DNA of 64,000 nt from NCBI GenBank assembly GCA_031216445.1, contig CM062218.1:13451501-13515500 (forward strand), given 5' to 3'. The first letter of the stretch is position 1. Each line of letters starts with the position of its first letter. Origin of the DNA: Lateolabrax maculatus. Lineage: Eukaryota; Chordata; Actinopteri; Acropomatiformes; Lateolabracidae. Under the pieces are notes generated by a model that was given only the letters and a program-made list of their open reading frames with translations, did no database searches and was not told the DNA's origin. A program made the position numbers and the translations under genes. Below are positions 47,658-60,009 of this stretch, one piece after another.

Positions 47658-49720
47658 ACCTTGTAGAACAATCATTACAACCTTATCCTTGGAAAACACA
47701 AAGAGTCACACATTTTACTGTAGTTCAATCATCAGTATGATGAAAATACACCATTATATATTGTTTTATATGTTGTTTGTATATTTCTCTTGAGTACACA
47801 CTGTGTACACTTTTCAATGTTTGGGTGTGACCGTGTCTTAAGTTTGCATGCCTATGTATTGTGGTTAGAATCACACAGTTCAATTTCATGTACTAGCCTA
47901 CATCTCTTCACATTCATGTGTGTGTACCTATGCTGTTATTTCAAATTGCGGAGACCATCTCTGACAAATGAGGCAGCCTTCAGTTCTGGATGGAAACTGA
48001 ATGATAATGAGTATACTCAAGGTGTCCGAGATTATGTAATAACGGAAATGGAAATGCAGAAAAGCCAAGATTACTGGGATGGGTGTCTGCATGCCACTTT
48101 GCTGCTGCCTGGTTTTGTTTACGAGCAATTAAATTAGCCTGTTGTCCCTGAGGGTGCCTACTTGGCAGGAGGAGAGCGGTAAATGACAGATGACCCGCAC
48201 ATTATTAGCACTGCTGCTTTGATTTTTTTTTATTTGAACATATTAAGATGTTTGATTTTTATCCAGTTTCTAATTCTGGGGTGTGTATTATGTGGACTGG
48301 AAGCAGTATAATCTTTCCTGACCAGAGTTCATATGAACATAAACGCCTGTAAACCAGCCAGGATTAAACTCATCTAACATTCAAAACAACTCTTGAAGCT
48401 TTAAACTGTAAAACCCGCTGGGCAAGACTGGGTGTATCATTCTAATGTCTGAGTTCAGCTGCAGGTCTCTGCCAAGGACATGCTAACATAAAGTGCAAGT
48501 ATTCTGAGTAATATTTCTTTTAAACCAGTTCATCTGACCAGCAGGCTCAGGGTAATGGCTTCCCTGGAGGCAAATTTCAACGTGTGAATCCTTGTGTGAA
48601 AACGACATATGAAACATAATCTTGTATGAGTAGGGTCATAATCAAGAACACTATGTGCATATACAAAGTATAATTGAATTATTTTCTCAACAGAGACATT
48701 TTCTTACGTTTTAATATGCAGGGAAAAAAATCCCTCCTCATTCCACCACAATCCCTCCTTTGAATCCTAAATTTTCAATCTACTTATCCAACAGGGGAAT
48801 ATGACTGAGTGCACTCATTTTACATTTTGCAGTGTGCGAAATCGCTATCTCTTTAGGCTCAGCAGTTCCTGTCCCAAGAGCTGCACAGCCAGAAAGAATG
48901 ATCCAGAGAGAGAGAGAGAGCGAAAGAGAGAGAGGGAAGAAGTCAGCACTTCTAAAGCATGGAAAGAGACAGTAGCAGCTGTTAGCAACACAATCACACT
49001 ATGCATAAGCATCTTTTATTTAATGAGCAATACCCTTGGACTGTGCAGATGAGTATATACAAAAGGGACTTCCTGCTTGTGTGGGTTTTCAGGCAAATTG
49101 TCAAAATGCAATGTGCCTGAAAGAGATTAGAGGCACAGGAGCAAATATTGTATATTCCAGAGCAAATGAGATACTGTTTAGAAAAACAAGCCTGTTTCAC
49201 AGCTAGAAGCATGAAACTGACAAACTCAATGAGAATATTCACACTATTGTGTTTGTTTGAGCTTGTAGATTGGAAGCTATTTGTCTGCGTGATAACTAAA
49301 CTATTTCCTCTGTAATGTTGCATGATGTATCATATTTCCTATCTTATTCTGCCCCTTGAACTTATCAACTGTGAACAGATTCATTTAAGCCAACACAACT
49401 TTCCACAGCACACTGCAAGTGGAGCTTGTTATCATCTTATCGCCTGGAAGAGAGCCTCGGAGCAGATTAACAAAAAAATATACAGATATTATCTAGTTAG
49501 TAGTGGACCCATTCATCAAAGTCGAACACAGCCCTGTCCGCTCATAGCAGCCAAACTGCTTGCATGCCTCCATAATGATGCAGTGTGTGTGTGTGTGTGT
49601 ACATGTCTGTGTGTGTGTGTGTGGAATGAAACCTATGTAAACAGGGAGGGTTAAACTAAAGCATAGCTCTGGGGTTTTAAATAAATACTGGCTGGGCTCG
49701 AGAGCGGCAGACAGCCTTAA

Positions 49721-49728
49721 CACACACA

Positions 49729-49768
<40 letters not shown>

Positions 49769-49790
49769 TACACACGCATACATACACACA
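49721..49790 (+). repeat. compound (CA)n microsatellite
   Basis: CA repeat broken by CT and by ATATACATACA units, about 2 kb upstream of ctnnal1. Confidence 0.95.
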
Positions 49791-51340
49791 TGGCCATTGT
49801 CTCCACTGCTGACACAGAGTGCTAGCCAGCCACCATAGTTGATGATAAAGCAGCCCTCACTAACAGTGCCACAGTGCTCATAAGCCATATCTGCTCTCAG
49901 CCATCTGGTGTGCTTGTAATATGAAGTGTTACTCACAACTTGTCATCCAGTGGCTGCACTTGTAAAGTTAGAAATAGCTACTGGAGCCACTTGAGGATAC
50001 AGAGTATTTGGCAATAGTTTGGTATGGCTTGGATCCGGACCGCAATAAAGTATTTTGAATCCGATTATGGAGACAAGTCACTAGGTCACAAAATAAGAAA
50101 AGGAACGATGTATTTGCAGAGCTAAAACGTTTTCCCTCATTTTGGAGTGTGACAGCAAGATTTAAACATAAGATGCACAAAAATGACACGTTAATGATGC
50201 CAGATAATAGTTACTTATTATTATAACTATAACTATATAGGTACAATTTATGGACCTTATTCTGGGCAGGGGATGCTAGATCGTCTCATCCCCACACCAG
50301 AATTATTCCATCTAGAAGTAACATCCATATGAGTCATTGCAGCCTCCAAATCGGTCACTCTGTTTGAAATAAAATGTCATCCTGCCATTCCTAAGGAACG
50401 TAATCTTAAGCAAAAGAAAAGCAACCTGTTTGCAAAGTCTTTATCATGAATCAAAAGACTTAGATCAACATAGACTCATATTTCTATTGTATTGCTGATG
50501 TTTATGGTTTATCCCTTTAGGAATTTAATTGTTTTTTTGTTTTTTTTTTCAACCAAAACCAGAGCAAATCATAAACAGCAGAAAAGTATAATGACTAAAC
50601 TTGTCAATATACTTTAAGGGCCAGTTTTGGACCCTAACTTCCAGTGGCTCAGTTGGTAAGATCATGAGAATGAACGCTTTCTTCAGACAAGCAGAAGGTA
50701 AAGCAACTTTTTAAGATAGGCACTGTATTCCAGTCAGTGCAGCTGCCATGTGGCTCAGTGCAGCCTGGTGTGATTGGCATATCTGGTGTGTATTTGGAGA
50801 GGATGATAGGGGATCCTCAGACTCCAGGGGATAATGTGGGATTCTTTGTCTCGGGGATCAAACCAGAGCTGTGCTGCCAGGAGAGCACTGCTCCTCTCTC
50901 TGGAGGGCGCTGGATGCAAAGTCCTCTGAAATCTGCATGGATGGCTGGATTATACATTTTTAAATCTAAAAACTTAAAACATTCCCTGAAACGTGCATGA
51001 ATGGTTTCTGAAGAAACAAACAAACAAACAAAAAATCTCCTATGTAACATAAAATCTGCCCCCTTTTTTTTTGCATGCTATTGCCAAACCAAACCGACGG
51101 ATGCACTGCTGTTTCAATTTCAAATACTTTTACCCAAATTTGTTGGATTCGACCGATTTTTTTTTTTTTTTTTTTTTTTTTGCCTTGAATTACAGAACTG
51201 CTGTATGCCAGTGAACAGGTGGATTAAAATCAAAGCCATCATCCCGATTGTGAGTGTGCAAACAAAATAAAAAAAAAAAAACCACGAGCCGCACTTTGGG
51301 AAAAGCCTTGAGCTGCACACCGAGCAGCAGGGGTGCAGAC

Positions 51341-51344
51341 TGTG

Positions 51345-51390
<46 letters not shown>

Positions 51391-51415
51391 TGTGTGTGTG
51401 TGAGTGTGAGTGTGG
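51341..51415 (+). repeat. (GT)n(GA)n(GT)n compound microsatellite upstream of ctnnal1
   Basis: GTGA-type and pure GT repeats around a short (GA)n core, about 300-370 bp upstream of the ctnnal1 start codon. It may lie in the promoter or the 5' UTR. Confidence 0.95.
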
Positions 51416-51420
51416 TTGCC

Positions 51421-52080
51421 CACGGTGGTGTGCTGCAGTCCGCTCCCCGCCGCTGTTGAGTAAACTACACGGACCTTCAGCGCCGCGGCACAACCACCGG
51501 GAGCGAGTGGATTACAGAGAGAGGGAGAGACGACTCGACGAACGACTGCGTGACCAGCCGAGAGAAAACAAAAACCAAAAAAAAAAAAACCACCAAACCC
51601 CCCAGAAAGTGTGTTAACAGCAGTTCGCAGCAGCGGAGGAGGAGGAGGAAAGGCTCCGGGTGAACTCGGCAGCGCCGTGCATTGTGCGTCAGGCAGGGAG
51701 AGCTCGGCGGGAATGGCTTCATCTCCGTGCGGCAACAGCAACTTTGATTCCGGCCTGGAAATCAAAACGCGCTCGGTGGAGCAGACGCTCATTCCGCTGG
51801 TGTCGCAGGTGAGTTGGGGGAAAAAAAAAAAAAAACGTTATTTCCGAGCGCATTGTACTTTAAAGCGCACTTCGGCTTTTTTTTAATTTTAATTTTCCAG
51901 CAGCAGCCGCCGTGCTGGGACACACGAGGCCGGCTCTGACTCTCGTGTTTACCTGTCCTGTCCGCGCGCCGTGTTTCACGTCTGTCCCACGTGTGCGCGG
52001 AGCATTTGCTACAAGTCCTCCCGGTGTCACCGCTGTCACTGTGCTGCCGTCCCGACGAGCTGCGAGCTGCACGCAGGAAA
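51421..52080 (+). promoter_or_regulatory. CpG-rich promoter / 5' UTR region of ctnnal1
   Basis: CpG is strikingly more frequent here than in the surrounding DNA (for example CGCCGCGGC near 51480, CGACTCGACGAACGACTGCG near 51531, CCGCGCGCCG near 51961). The stretch covers the likely transcription start, the 5' UTR, coding exon 1 and the start of intron 1. No TATA box was assigned. Confidence 0.7.
51713..51808 (+). CDS. ctnnal1: alpha-catulin (catenin alpha-like 1), coding exon 1
   Basis: Thirty-two codons encode MASSPCGNSNFDSGLEIKTR and SVEQTLIPLVSQ, then GCAG|GTGAGT in phase 0. DSGLEIKTRSVEQTLLPLVSQ is the conserved N-terminus of mammalian CTNNAL1, a vinculin/alpha-catenin-family cytoplasmic scaffold linked to Rho signalling and the cytoskeleton; full proteins are about 730 aa. 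The ATG is the first in its frame (the frame upstream opens only at a GTG) and has a purine at -3 and G at +4. The residues before DSGLEIK are shorter than in mammals. Only exon 1 is in the window. No match to the expected next exon (ITTLINHKDN-like) was found up to 64000, so the first intron exceeds 12 kb. It is head-to-head with elp2. Confidence 0.93.
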
Positions 52081-52397
52081 GTGTTAAGAGCAGCTGTTAT
52101 CAAAACTTCACGAAACTTTCGATTGAAAACGAGACCCCGGTGTCGCTGTAAGGCAGGAGCTGGTCGGCTACAGACTTACGTAAAGGGGGGGGGGGGGGGC
52201 TGCAGTGCAGTCTAAACGGGGAAGTAACAATGGGAGCAATTAAACCAATGATCAGTCATCCGGAAAATATTAAATCAGTGTGATATTAATCCCCCCCCTT
52301 TTTTTTCTTTTTGGCTGGAGATCACCAGAAGTCCTCCCACTCCACCCTGAGAAAGATACCGATCAAGAGGGCACAAAAGTTTTCCCAGAGCTTGGGT

Positions 52398-52398
<1 letters not shown>

Positions 52399-52439
<41 letters not shown>

Positions 52440-52455
52440 TCCCCCCCCCCCCCCC
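52399..52455 (+). repeat. (CT)n followed by poly-C
   Basis: Pure CT repeat at 52399-52434, then a C15 run at 52441-52455. An all-pyrimidine strand of this length can adopt triplex (H-DNA) structure. Confidence 0.96.
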
Positions 52456-54664
52456 TCGCCACTGTGACTCCCACTTCTCTAATTGGGCCACTTTGGGGCA
52501 CGTGCTTTGTTTTTCAATAAACAGAGGGAGATGAAAGGCCCACTTAAAGCCTCTGCACCCTCTCAACAACTCTTCTCCTGCACCCTCCAAACACTGGTCC
52601 CAGCTCTAAAAGCGTGGAGTTGAGGGCGAGGAGTTAATTAATTATTTTCTTGTACAGTGCAACAAAGTAGGGTACAAACTCCAAGGCTCTTTTGTAATGA
52701 TTTTTCTTTTTCTTTTTTTTTTTTAAACAACAATGTCATTTATAGCATAGAAGGATGTGTTCCATATTAGGAACAATGGCAGATGATTCATTTTACAAAG
52801 CTTCTGCTTTTAACGTGAGCATGACCGTTTTCCACTGTTGTTTCCAGCATGTGATGAGAGCTCGGGTCCTGAATGGGGGGGGGGGGGTCCACCAGTCTTA
52901 TAAATGCTAACATCCCCTTATTGTAGTGGAAGCTGAAGAGCCAGAGCCCCGTAAATGTTCTGTTGTCTTCCCCGAGAGACAATGGCACCTCGCTGGTGGG
53001 TTAACAGAGTCTGGACAATACCACGATGGAGGGTCCCTGACGTTGTCCGTCCCTCTGTGAACGCCGAGAGCCTGCTTCCTCCCCTCCTCTTGCACCGGCT
53101 CATTTGAAAAGATATAAGGTCACCCTGCCCTGAATGGATGTGTAAGTCATCACAAAAGGACATCTGTTAGTGGGTGTGTTTTCTGTGAAGGCTGTTGATT
53201 TTTGGTCATTCATAAGTTTGTTTATACATATAAAGTGCGAAGAATTAGGGTTAATTAATCCAGGTAAGGTTTTGCAACCAGCAGTTACTGTAAGAATACT
53301 TATTGTAAGCACTGCTGTAATATTGCACCGTGCAAAAGCGTACCGTAAATCTGCTGTACTCTGCGTTATCATAATAATATTCACGCTGCAGCAAACTTAT
53401 GGTGCACTCCTGCCCGCCGAGAAAGACTGGTTGAGCTCCGGTCTATAGCATAGAAGGATGTGCTTTATACTGTAACGGCATTCAGCATATTATAGTCCAC
53501 GGTTGAATAGTGGGCCTCAAGGACAATCTTTCCTAACTTTCTGTTTTTTCTCTCAGTGTGAGGCATGTCCCCATAGCAACAGAGCTCTGCATTGCTGAAA
53601 GAAACAACATTTCCAAGGGCCGTTATCTCCATATATAATGTTTTGTTGTTGTTGTGTCGTCATCAGTCGATGCTGACTGGTACATTAGTTTCACCTGTTG
53701 TGAGGCATGTGAAAGAATTGCTCGATTACTGCCAATATGCACTAAACACGTTTCTAAAGCTGAAACAGTTTGTCTATTGACAGGCTCAGTGACAATGATG
53801 ATAATTGATTTATCATTTAAGTCATAATTTTTCAAGCAAACATTCCAAAAAAAAAGGTTGTTGTTCCATCTTCTCGCATGTCAATATTTGCTGGTTTTCT
53901 TTGTCTTCTATAATATTTAACCACATATCTTTTGATCAGACAAAATAAAAAACATTTAAGACTTCACCATAAGCCCTGAGAACTTTTTGGAAATTTTCTG
54001 CAATCTATGGAGCAAACGATTAATTGCTTAATGGAGAGAATAATCGGTAGGTCAGTTGAAAATGAAAATAGTTATTTGCAGCCCAACATTTTTCATTTCA
54101 GGAACTTGATTGATATCTCCAGTAACTTACATGGATTTTACATGGTAATGATGTACATGAGTTGTATGTTGGTAGCCTACAGTCTAATAAGAAGAGGAAA
54201 AGGAAAGGACTTTGCTGATATTTAAGACTTAAGCCCCATCACTTGCTGCGTTAAGGTGTTTGAGGCATGTGCACAGAATCAAAACGGCAAAAGAAATCTG
54301 TCTAACTTGTGTATATGCAAGTGGTCATTCGAAACATTATGTCTTACCTTTGGCACTCAGATTGTCACTTTAATATGAGTAAAAGCAAGTTAAGGGGGTT
54401 TATGTGACGGTTCTTAGACTCAGTATTGCCTTAAATGGGTTATAATTGAATTATTATAGTTAGTGTAAATACACTGACTGTGTGGGCTGTGTTTCGCTGC
54501 TACTGTTTGGTAAGTGAGCTATGTATGTGTGTGTGTGTGTGTATGCTTGTGTGTTGTAGGGGTCATTTGATAACTATCAAGGAGGAAATGAAAAAGCAGT
54601 GTCAGTGAGAAAAGCCGCTGTTTGATAAGGTATCATGTTGTGCACTATTCCCTTCTCTTATTAT

Positions 54665-54717
54665 GTCTCTCCTCTCCTCTCCTGTCCTCTCCTCTCCTCT
54701 TCTATCCTCTCCTCTCT
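54665..54717 (+). repeat. TCTCC/CTCCT pentanucleotide-like tract
   Basis: Imperfect repeats of the CTCCT unit, all pyrimidine on the plus strand except single G and A interruptions. Confidence 0.9.
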
Positions 54718-54801
54718 ATGACGTTGATATCCCCAGGCCTCTGTTATCAGCTTCACTCCCACCAGGGTGTAATTATAGGCCTGGGAGTCTCCCGGCCTTG
54801 C

Positions 54802-54805
<4 letters not shown>

Positions 54806-54861
<56 letters not shown>
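54806..54861 (+). repeat. (AT)28 microsatellite
   Basis: Long uninterrupted AT repeat followed by ACATACACACAC. It is self-complementary and could extrude a cruciform. Confidence 0.97.
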
Positions 54862-54865
<4 letters not shown>

Positions 54866-55296
54866 CACACACACTCCAGATACATACACAGTCCCACCCA
54901 CCTCTTCTCTTTTCATACTTGTATGTTCACCTTTCTTATTGAGTCCTTGTGTATGCACTATTCAGAGTTTTTGCAATTTAAATTACGTCTGAATGCGTCT
55001 GAATCCTGTTTTCCTAGTGTGGCCACGTGGATGTTTTCTAGCTGCGTTCCCCCTCATTTTGACTATTTCACCCTTTTCAAACCAGAAGGGGCTCTTACTT
55101 AATTAAACAGAAGCACTCTCCTCAGCTAGGAATTCACTAATGTGCTTTACTTCACCTTTTTCTGCTGCGGCCATCTCCATACCAATGGACTTGCATTGTG
55201 AGCGGCGTAAAGAGGGAAATGAATTGCTCCGGTGGTGGTCAAAAATGCAATGGGCATCACACCGAGAGAAGGGAAACTAAGTGAATGTGCCTGCTG

Positions 55297-55298
<2 letters not shown>

Positions 55299-55330
<32 letters not shown>
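55299..55330 (+). repeat. (GT)16 microsatellite
   Basis: Uninterrupted GT tract in ctnnal1 intron 1. Confidence 0.96.
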
Positions 55331-55332
<2 letters not shown>

Positions 55333-56410
55333 TACCTATGACAAGCTCCGTAGTTAGTTGGAAGGCAATTAGCGGTATTAAGAGCTGCTATTTTTCCATG
55401 AGATCCGATTCCTGTTTTGAAGTGGTGATTAGTGAAATAACAGTTCTGTTCCTGGGTTTTTATAATTGAGGTGTGGTGTTCCTAGTAAAAACACACCAGC
55501 CCTGTCTGGGTGCGGACATGGTGGTCCTCTGCCTGACGATGTGTAAGGGTGTTGTTTTGAGGTGAAGCTGTGTGGGAACGAATAAGGGCTCGGGAGCAGA
55601 ATCTGAGACTTTGATCAGACTGGTGAACATTTAAACACTTGCGACACACTGGCCTTGTGATTGCATAGCTATGCTGGCTCCATCATTTTTCTGCAGGGCT
55701 AAGCCAGGAGTTTCTTAAAAGGTTTTCAACTATAATTGGGCTTGGAAAATCCGTTCTCTGTCCAATTTTGTTAGCGTCGACTTTGTCATGCTTCCCGGGG
55801 TTCTGTGGTGCCTGCAGTATTGCCTTCTGATGTGCTAAAAGGACTGTGGGTAAAAAAGCTTTTCCATGTTCATTTTGCTCACAAACTGGATTGAAATGGC
55901 ATATTTATTACCCAAACAAAAGCCCAGTGGCAGGTTAGAGAATGTGATTTGCTCAGAGCATTAGCATTTTGTCACATAAATTTCACATCAAACAAAATGC
56001 TGACAAAAAGGCGCTCCATAAACATACTTTTCAGTTAACAGTTTTGTAAGCACGGCCATCAGTCAAATTTTCATCCCGCCTTTCTGGAAGTATTGGAAAT
56101 AGATTTTTTTATTGAGGTACAAGGCACATTTCCCTCTTAATGCCCCTGGTCCTGTGGTGGGGTGACATGACAAACGTGCAGGTAGTGAAGTTGTTTTTTA
56201 TACCCAGACAGAGAGGCATTACTGTTGCCACGAGCCCTAACAGATCTGCTTCCTCCAGCCGTATGATGATAATGAAGACAAATGGGTCCCTGGCATGGAG
56301 GTGAAACCACATGAGGATTACAGTGCGCCACAAGCATGCATGTGTGTGCATACACACTCATAGACCAAAATATACTTGGGAATCAGACAAACTATGCCTT
56401 TATTGTGTTA

Positions 56411-56433
56411 GTGTGTGTGTGTGTGTGTGTGTG
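56411..56433 (+). repeat. (GT)11 microsatellite
   Basis: Uninterrupted GT tract in ctnnal1 intron 1. Confidence 0.96.
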
Positions 56434-57395
56434 GAAGAAGGGTGGCGGATTCCACTGTGGTTTGTGTGTTTTTGTATCTGCATAGTTTGGTATCTGTGAT
56501 TATTTGCTCATGGGCGAAACTAAATTAGTCTGTGGTGCTGGTGTTCGAGGTTTCATGCGTCGTCACCTGCATTTTTTGTGTGCAGTGTGTTGCCACCATG
56601 ACTTGTCACCTTATCAGCCTTCAACCCTTTGAGGCCTCGACCAAAAAAACAGTGTGTCTGATAACACATTTTCAGCACAGGATAGACTGGCACCACGATG
56701 TCCACCATTTTTTCCTGTTTTGCCATTATCAGTGGAAGATTTTAAAAAGATTTTGAAGAATGGCCAATGGATACACTAACACTCATTAATTTTCCTGTAC
56801 AGTAGTTACCTTTCTTCTCCTTGAGTTTGAGACTGGCAGAGAATGTGGTTTAGTGTTTTGTTTCAGCAGATCCCCCATGGTTCAAACATCAAATGTATGA
56901 ATAACAGTGGGCCTGACTCACATTTTTGTTGTGTAAATGAGGATCTGAGGCAAGTTCTTGCTCAGTGGTAGGTAGTATACACAGGCAATCAACAACCCTG
57001 TATCATCAAATTGAAATGAGATGTAATTCCACTCAACTCCCCCCCTGTTTTCTATTAAAGTGGTTGCATTAGTCAGCTAACTTTGTCAGTTTAGAGAATT
57101 CAGATTTTCTCTTTTTTGATGATTACTCTCACTCCCCGAAACCTCCCACTCCCACTCTCTCTCATATTCCTTTTTTTTCCCATATCTGTCCAAGACACCA
57201 ACACACACAAACGTAAACACACTCGTGCAAGGCTTGCATGACCAATGATTCCCCCTCGGGCCTCCCCCTTACGCCCTTCTCACTATTGCTATCAAGGGAG
57301 TGATTACAAATGGTTGTTCTTTTTAAGTGCCGATAAAAGGGTCTGTCTCACATGTCGATCCATTGAACCTCTCCTAATATACTTCCAGAAGAGAA

Positions 57396-57397
<2 letters not shown>

Positions 57398-57442
<45 letters not shown>
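57398..57442 (+). repeat. (GT)22 microsatellite
   Basis: Uninterrupted GT tract in ctnnal1 intron 1. Confidence 0.97.
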
Positions 57443-57444
<2 letters not shown>

Positions 57445-58991
57445 ATTGCACATGTGCACTTGAAACCTCCAAATAACCCAGCCTGAAGGGATCAGTCACC
57501 TCTGGAAACCAGTCGAGTTTACTTAATGGTGAAAAAAGCTATCTCACCCTCTGCCATTTAAGTTATCTGAACACCGTAGCTAATAGTGATAACCGCTTTT
57601 AATTGTCTCAAGGAAAGCTTCTGTCCTGGACCAAGACATATTGCTATAGCTGGGAGGTTGATAAAGTATTGATTTAACATTCCCATTATCAGGGAGCCTC
57701 AAAGTGGCATTACCTGTGCTCTCATAGCTCAAAGTCTTGCATTCTGTGTCAACTGGAAGTGGAAAGCAATTTCAGTTATCTTGTCTATAGAATAGGGTCC
57801 TCTAGTGGCTTTCAGTCACTATGATAGTTTTGGTTTCATTTGCCCAGGTTTGAGATAACGGACACTGAGATTTCTGCCAAATAAATACTCAAGAAATAGT
57901 GATTTGTACAGTTTGCATAAAGACTAACCAGGACATTATCTCTGTATTCATTTATTGCTATTGAGTTTTGAAATGTAATTTTTAATTCAGTTATCACCAT
58001 AAACAAAATTCAGTTAATCTCATCTTCCTGTTTTAAATGATTCTTCACCGTGCTCAGCCTACATGCATCCTATGCAAAGGGTCTTCTGAGGCCTTCAAAA
58101 GGTATTAGAGGTTTAGCAACTTGTTTATTATCAAGTGGCTTTCTGGCCCATTACCAGCCTGTATTTACACTATATTCTTAGTTTATGATGATTAGTTAGT
58201 GATGAGACGTCTCACAAGTGAGTGCACACAGGAAGAGATCTCTATCAGCAGGGATGTGGTGCCTAATGTAGCGTGGTGTTTTGTGTTGTCCAGCCTCACT
58301 GTAGCACCCCATGGATTGAAACAGATGCATAAACACACACCCAGAAGCAGAGACAAGGACATATTTATTGACATTAATTACTCTGTAGTGCACAGAGGCC
58401 ATCTGTGAACTTAAGGGGGACAGCACAACAGTTTTCCTGCCAGTCCTTCTGTAGCTGTATCCTACATGGGTAATATCTCAATAACACAATATTATAAAAC
58501 ATGCAAAAATACAGTTATCTGGCTTCCTCCTTACAGCACTAAAAGCAGGTACAGAGATATAAAGGTGGGCAGAAACATGAGGTGTTACTGTACCTGCTGT
58601 CAGGACAGAGGAGACTGAAGAGTGTGAAAGGACAGCCCGCTTACTGTGGCATGTACCCTCCCACTCGTCTTGTCATGTACTGCCAGAGATATCGCACAAC
58701 GTATGTATATTGTCTGCTGCCCGGACAACCACAGGTAAACAGATCAGTATTTGGCAGGCAGCTGTTTGTATCCCATTGCCTCTCTGTTTTCTTGGCTCAG
58801 TGGAGTGATAATTCCAGTCTTGAGCACATGACATTGACTAACACAGTTGTTCACGATGTGGAGTCTGGGCTTTGCTAGGGGAAGCTCTGCAAGTCCAGGG
58901 GAAGGCAGAGAAGCATGCCAATTGTGAGGTTTTCTAGAAAAGGTTCATAAAATGTTGCTTAAAATTTTTGGAAATTGGATTTTGTAACTTC

Positions 58992-59017
58992 TGTTGTTGT
59001 TGTTGTTATTATTGTTG

Positions 59018-59059
<42 letters not shown>
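58992..59059 (+). repeat. (TTG)n(TTA)n trinucleotide microsatellite
   Basis: TTG units alternate with and then give way to about ten TTA units. Confidence 0.96.
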
Positions 59060-60009
59060 GTCTTCCTTCAATTTGGAGGATAATCATGTTGAAGTTTTGG
59101 AACCAGGGATCCCAAAATGCTTTGAGGGATGTAAACAGGAAGTATAATGTTGCCATTTAGTTGGCTGTGGGCTACAACAAGAGCCCTGTTTATTTTAGCC
59201 TGTATTTGTTTACATTTTGGCAAATTGGCACCACTAAAAGTATGCCAAATTAGCTGTTGGCAGCTCATGGATGCACGGACAACTATCACTGGATTCCTTT
59301 GAAACTGAAGAAAACTTAAAAACATGATGATTCTCAGGCAAGTTCTGGATTCATAAAGAGTGCTTTTTTTTCTATGAGTTCGGAGTGGATTTAGAGATGT
59401 TTATTCACGATGGACATCGGATATAATAATACCCCCAGAAAGTGTAAGTCACACTGAATCTAAAAATATGTGTATCATGTCTGTGTAGTCCTATTTGACC
59501 TAGTTGTGACTCTATGTATGAATATGAATTTTGATGCAAATTGTGGCAATTGGGCTCAGTACCTTACTTAGCTTTCACTTCATGCAGTATCTTTGCCTCA
59601 TGTTTCTCCCTCGGTTGTTTGCTTTGGAAATGAGTATTTGAAAATTCTTGAAATATAATTAACAAACGATTTCTATCTTCTAAGGTCATACAAAACAGAA
59701 ATATCTGACATACATCCCAAAGCTCTCCAAGTCATCATGTTTGTTCATCTCTCCCTCTCAAGCAGCAACATTGCTGACTGTACCACCTAGGAATCCTGCT
59801 GTCTGGCTTGTATGTGTTAATTGCTTTCTTCGAGCGTCTTTGAACTTCTCCCCTCTCGATAATTAGTTCTTTTAAAGAGATGAGGTTGACATGACAGAAC
59901 AAAGAGAGTGTGAAGGACGTGGAGAACACAGAATACCAAACGTTTTCTTATCTTTTTTAATTCAGAATAGTCATAAAATTTCAAATATTAAAAGTTTGCT
60001 ATGTTACTA

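Larger units (their letters stand above)
44740..51300. other. divergent gap between elp2 and ctnnal1
   Basis: No gene is supported. Contents include (GT)n at 47616-47657, (GA)n at about 48905-48938, (GT)n at 49583-49623, (CA)n at 49721-49790, a T-run at about 51158-51181 and otherwise AT-rich single-copy-looking DNA. Open frames up to 115 aa have no family resemblance or splice context. Confidence 0.75.

Noticed and set aside
50640..50980. tRNA gene or tRNA-derived SINE
   Set aside because: TGGCTCAGTTGGTA resembles an A box, and GGTTTGATCCC on the other strand near 50860 resembles a B box. They are on opposite strands and no cloverleaf or SINE body can be built.
51190..51792. 200-codon open frame on the minus strand over the ctnnal1 5' region
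   Set aside because: It is antisense to ctnnal1 exon 1 and its 5' UTR, runs through microsatellites and T/A runs (HTHTHT and FFFF stretches) and matches no family. It is an accident of GC-rich and repetitive DNA.
54622..54992. Overlapping 106-109-codon frames with YIYIYI runs
   Set aside because: They are translations of the (AT)28 and CT-rich microsatellites.
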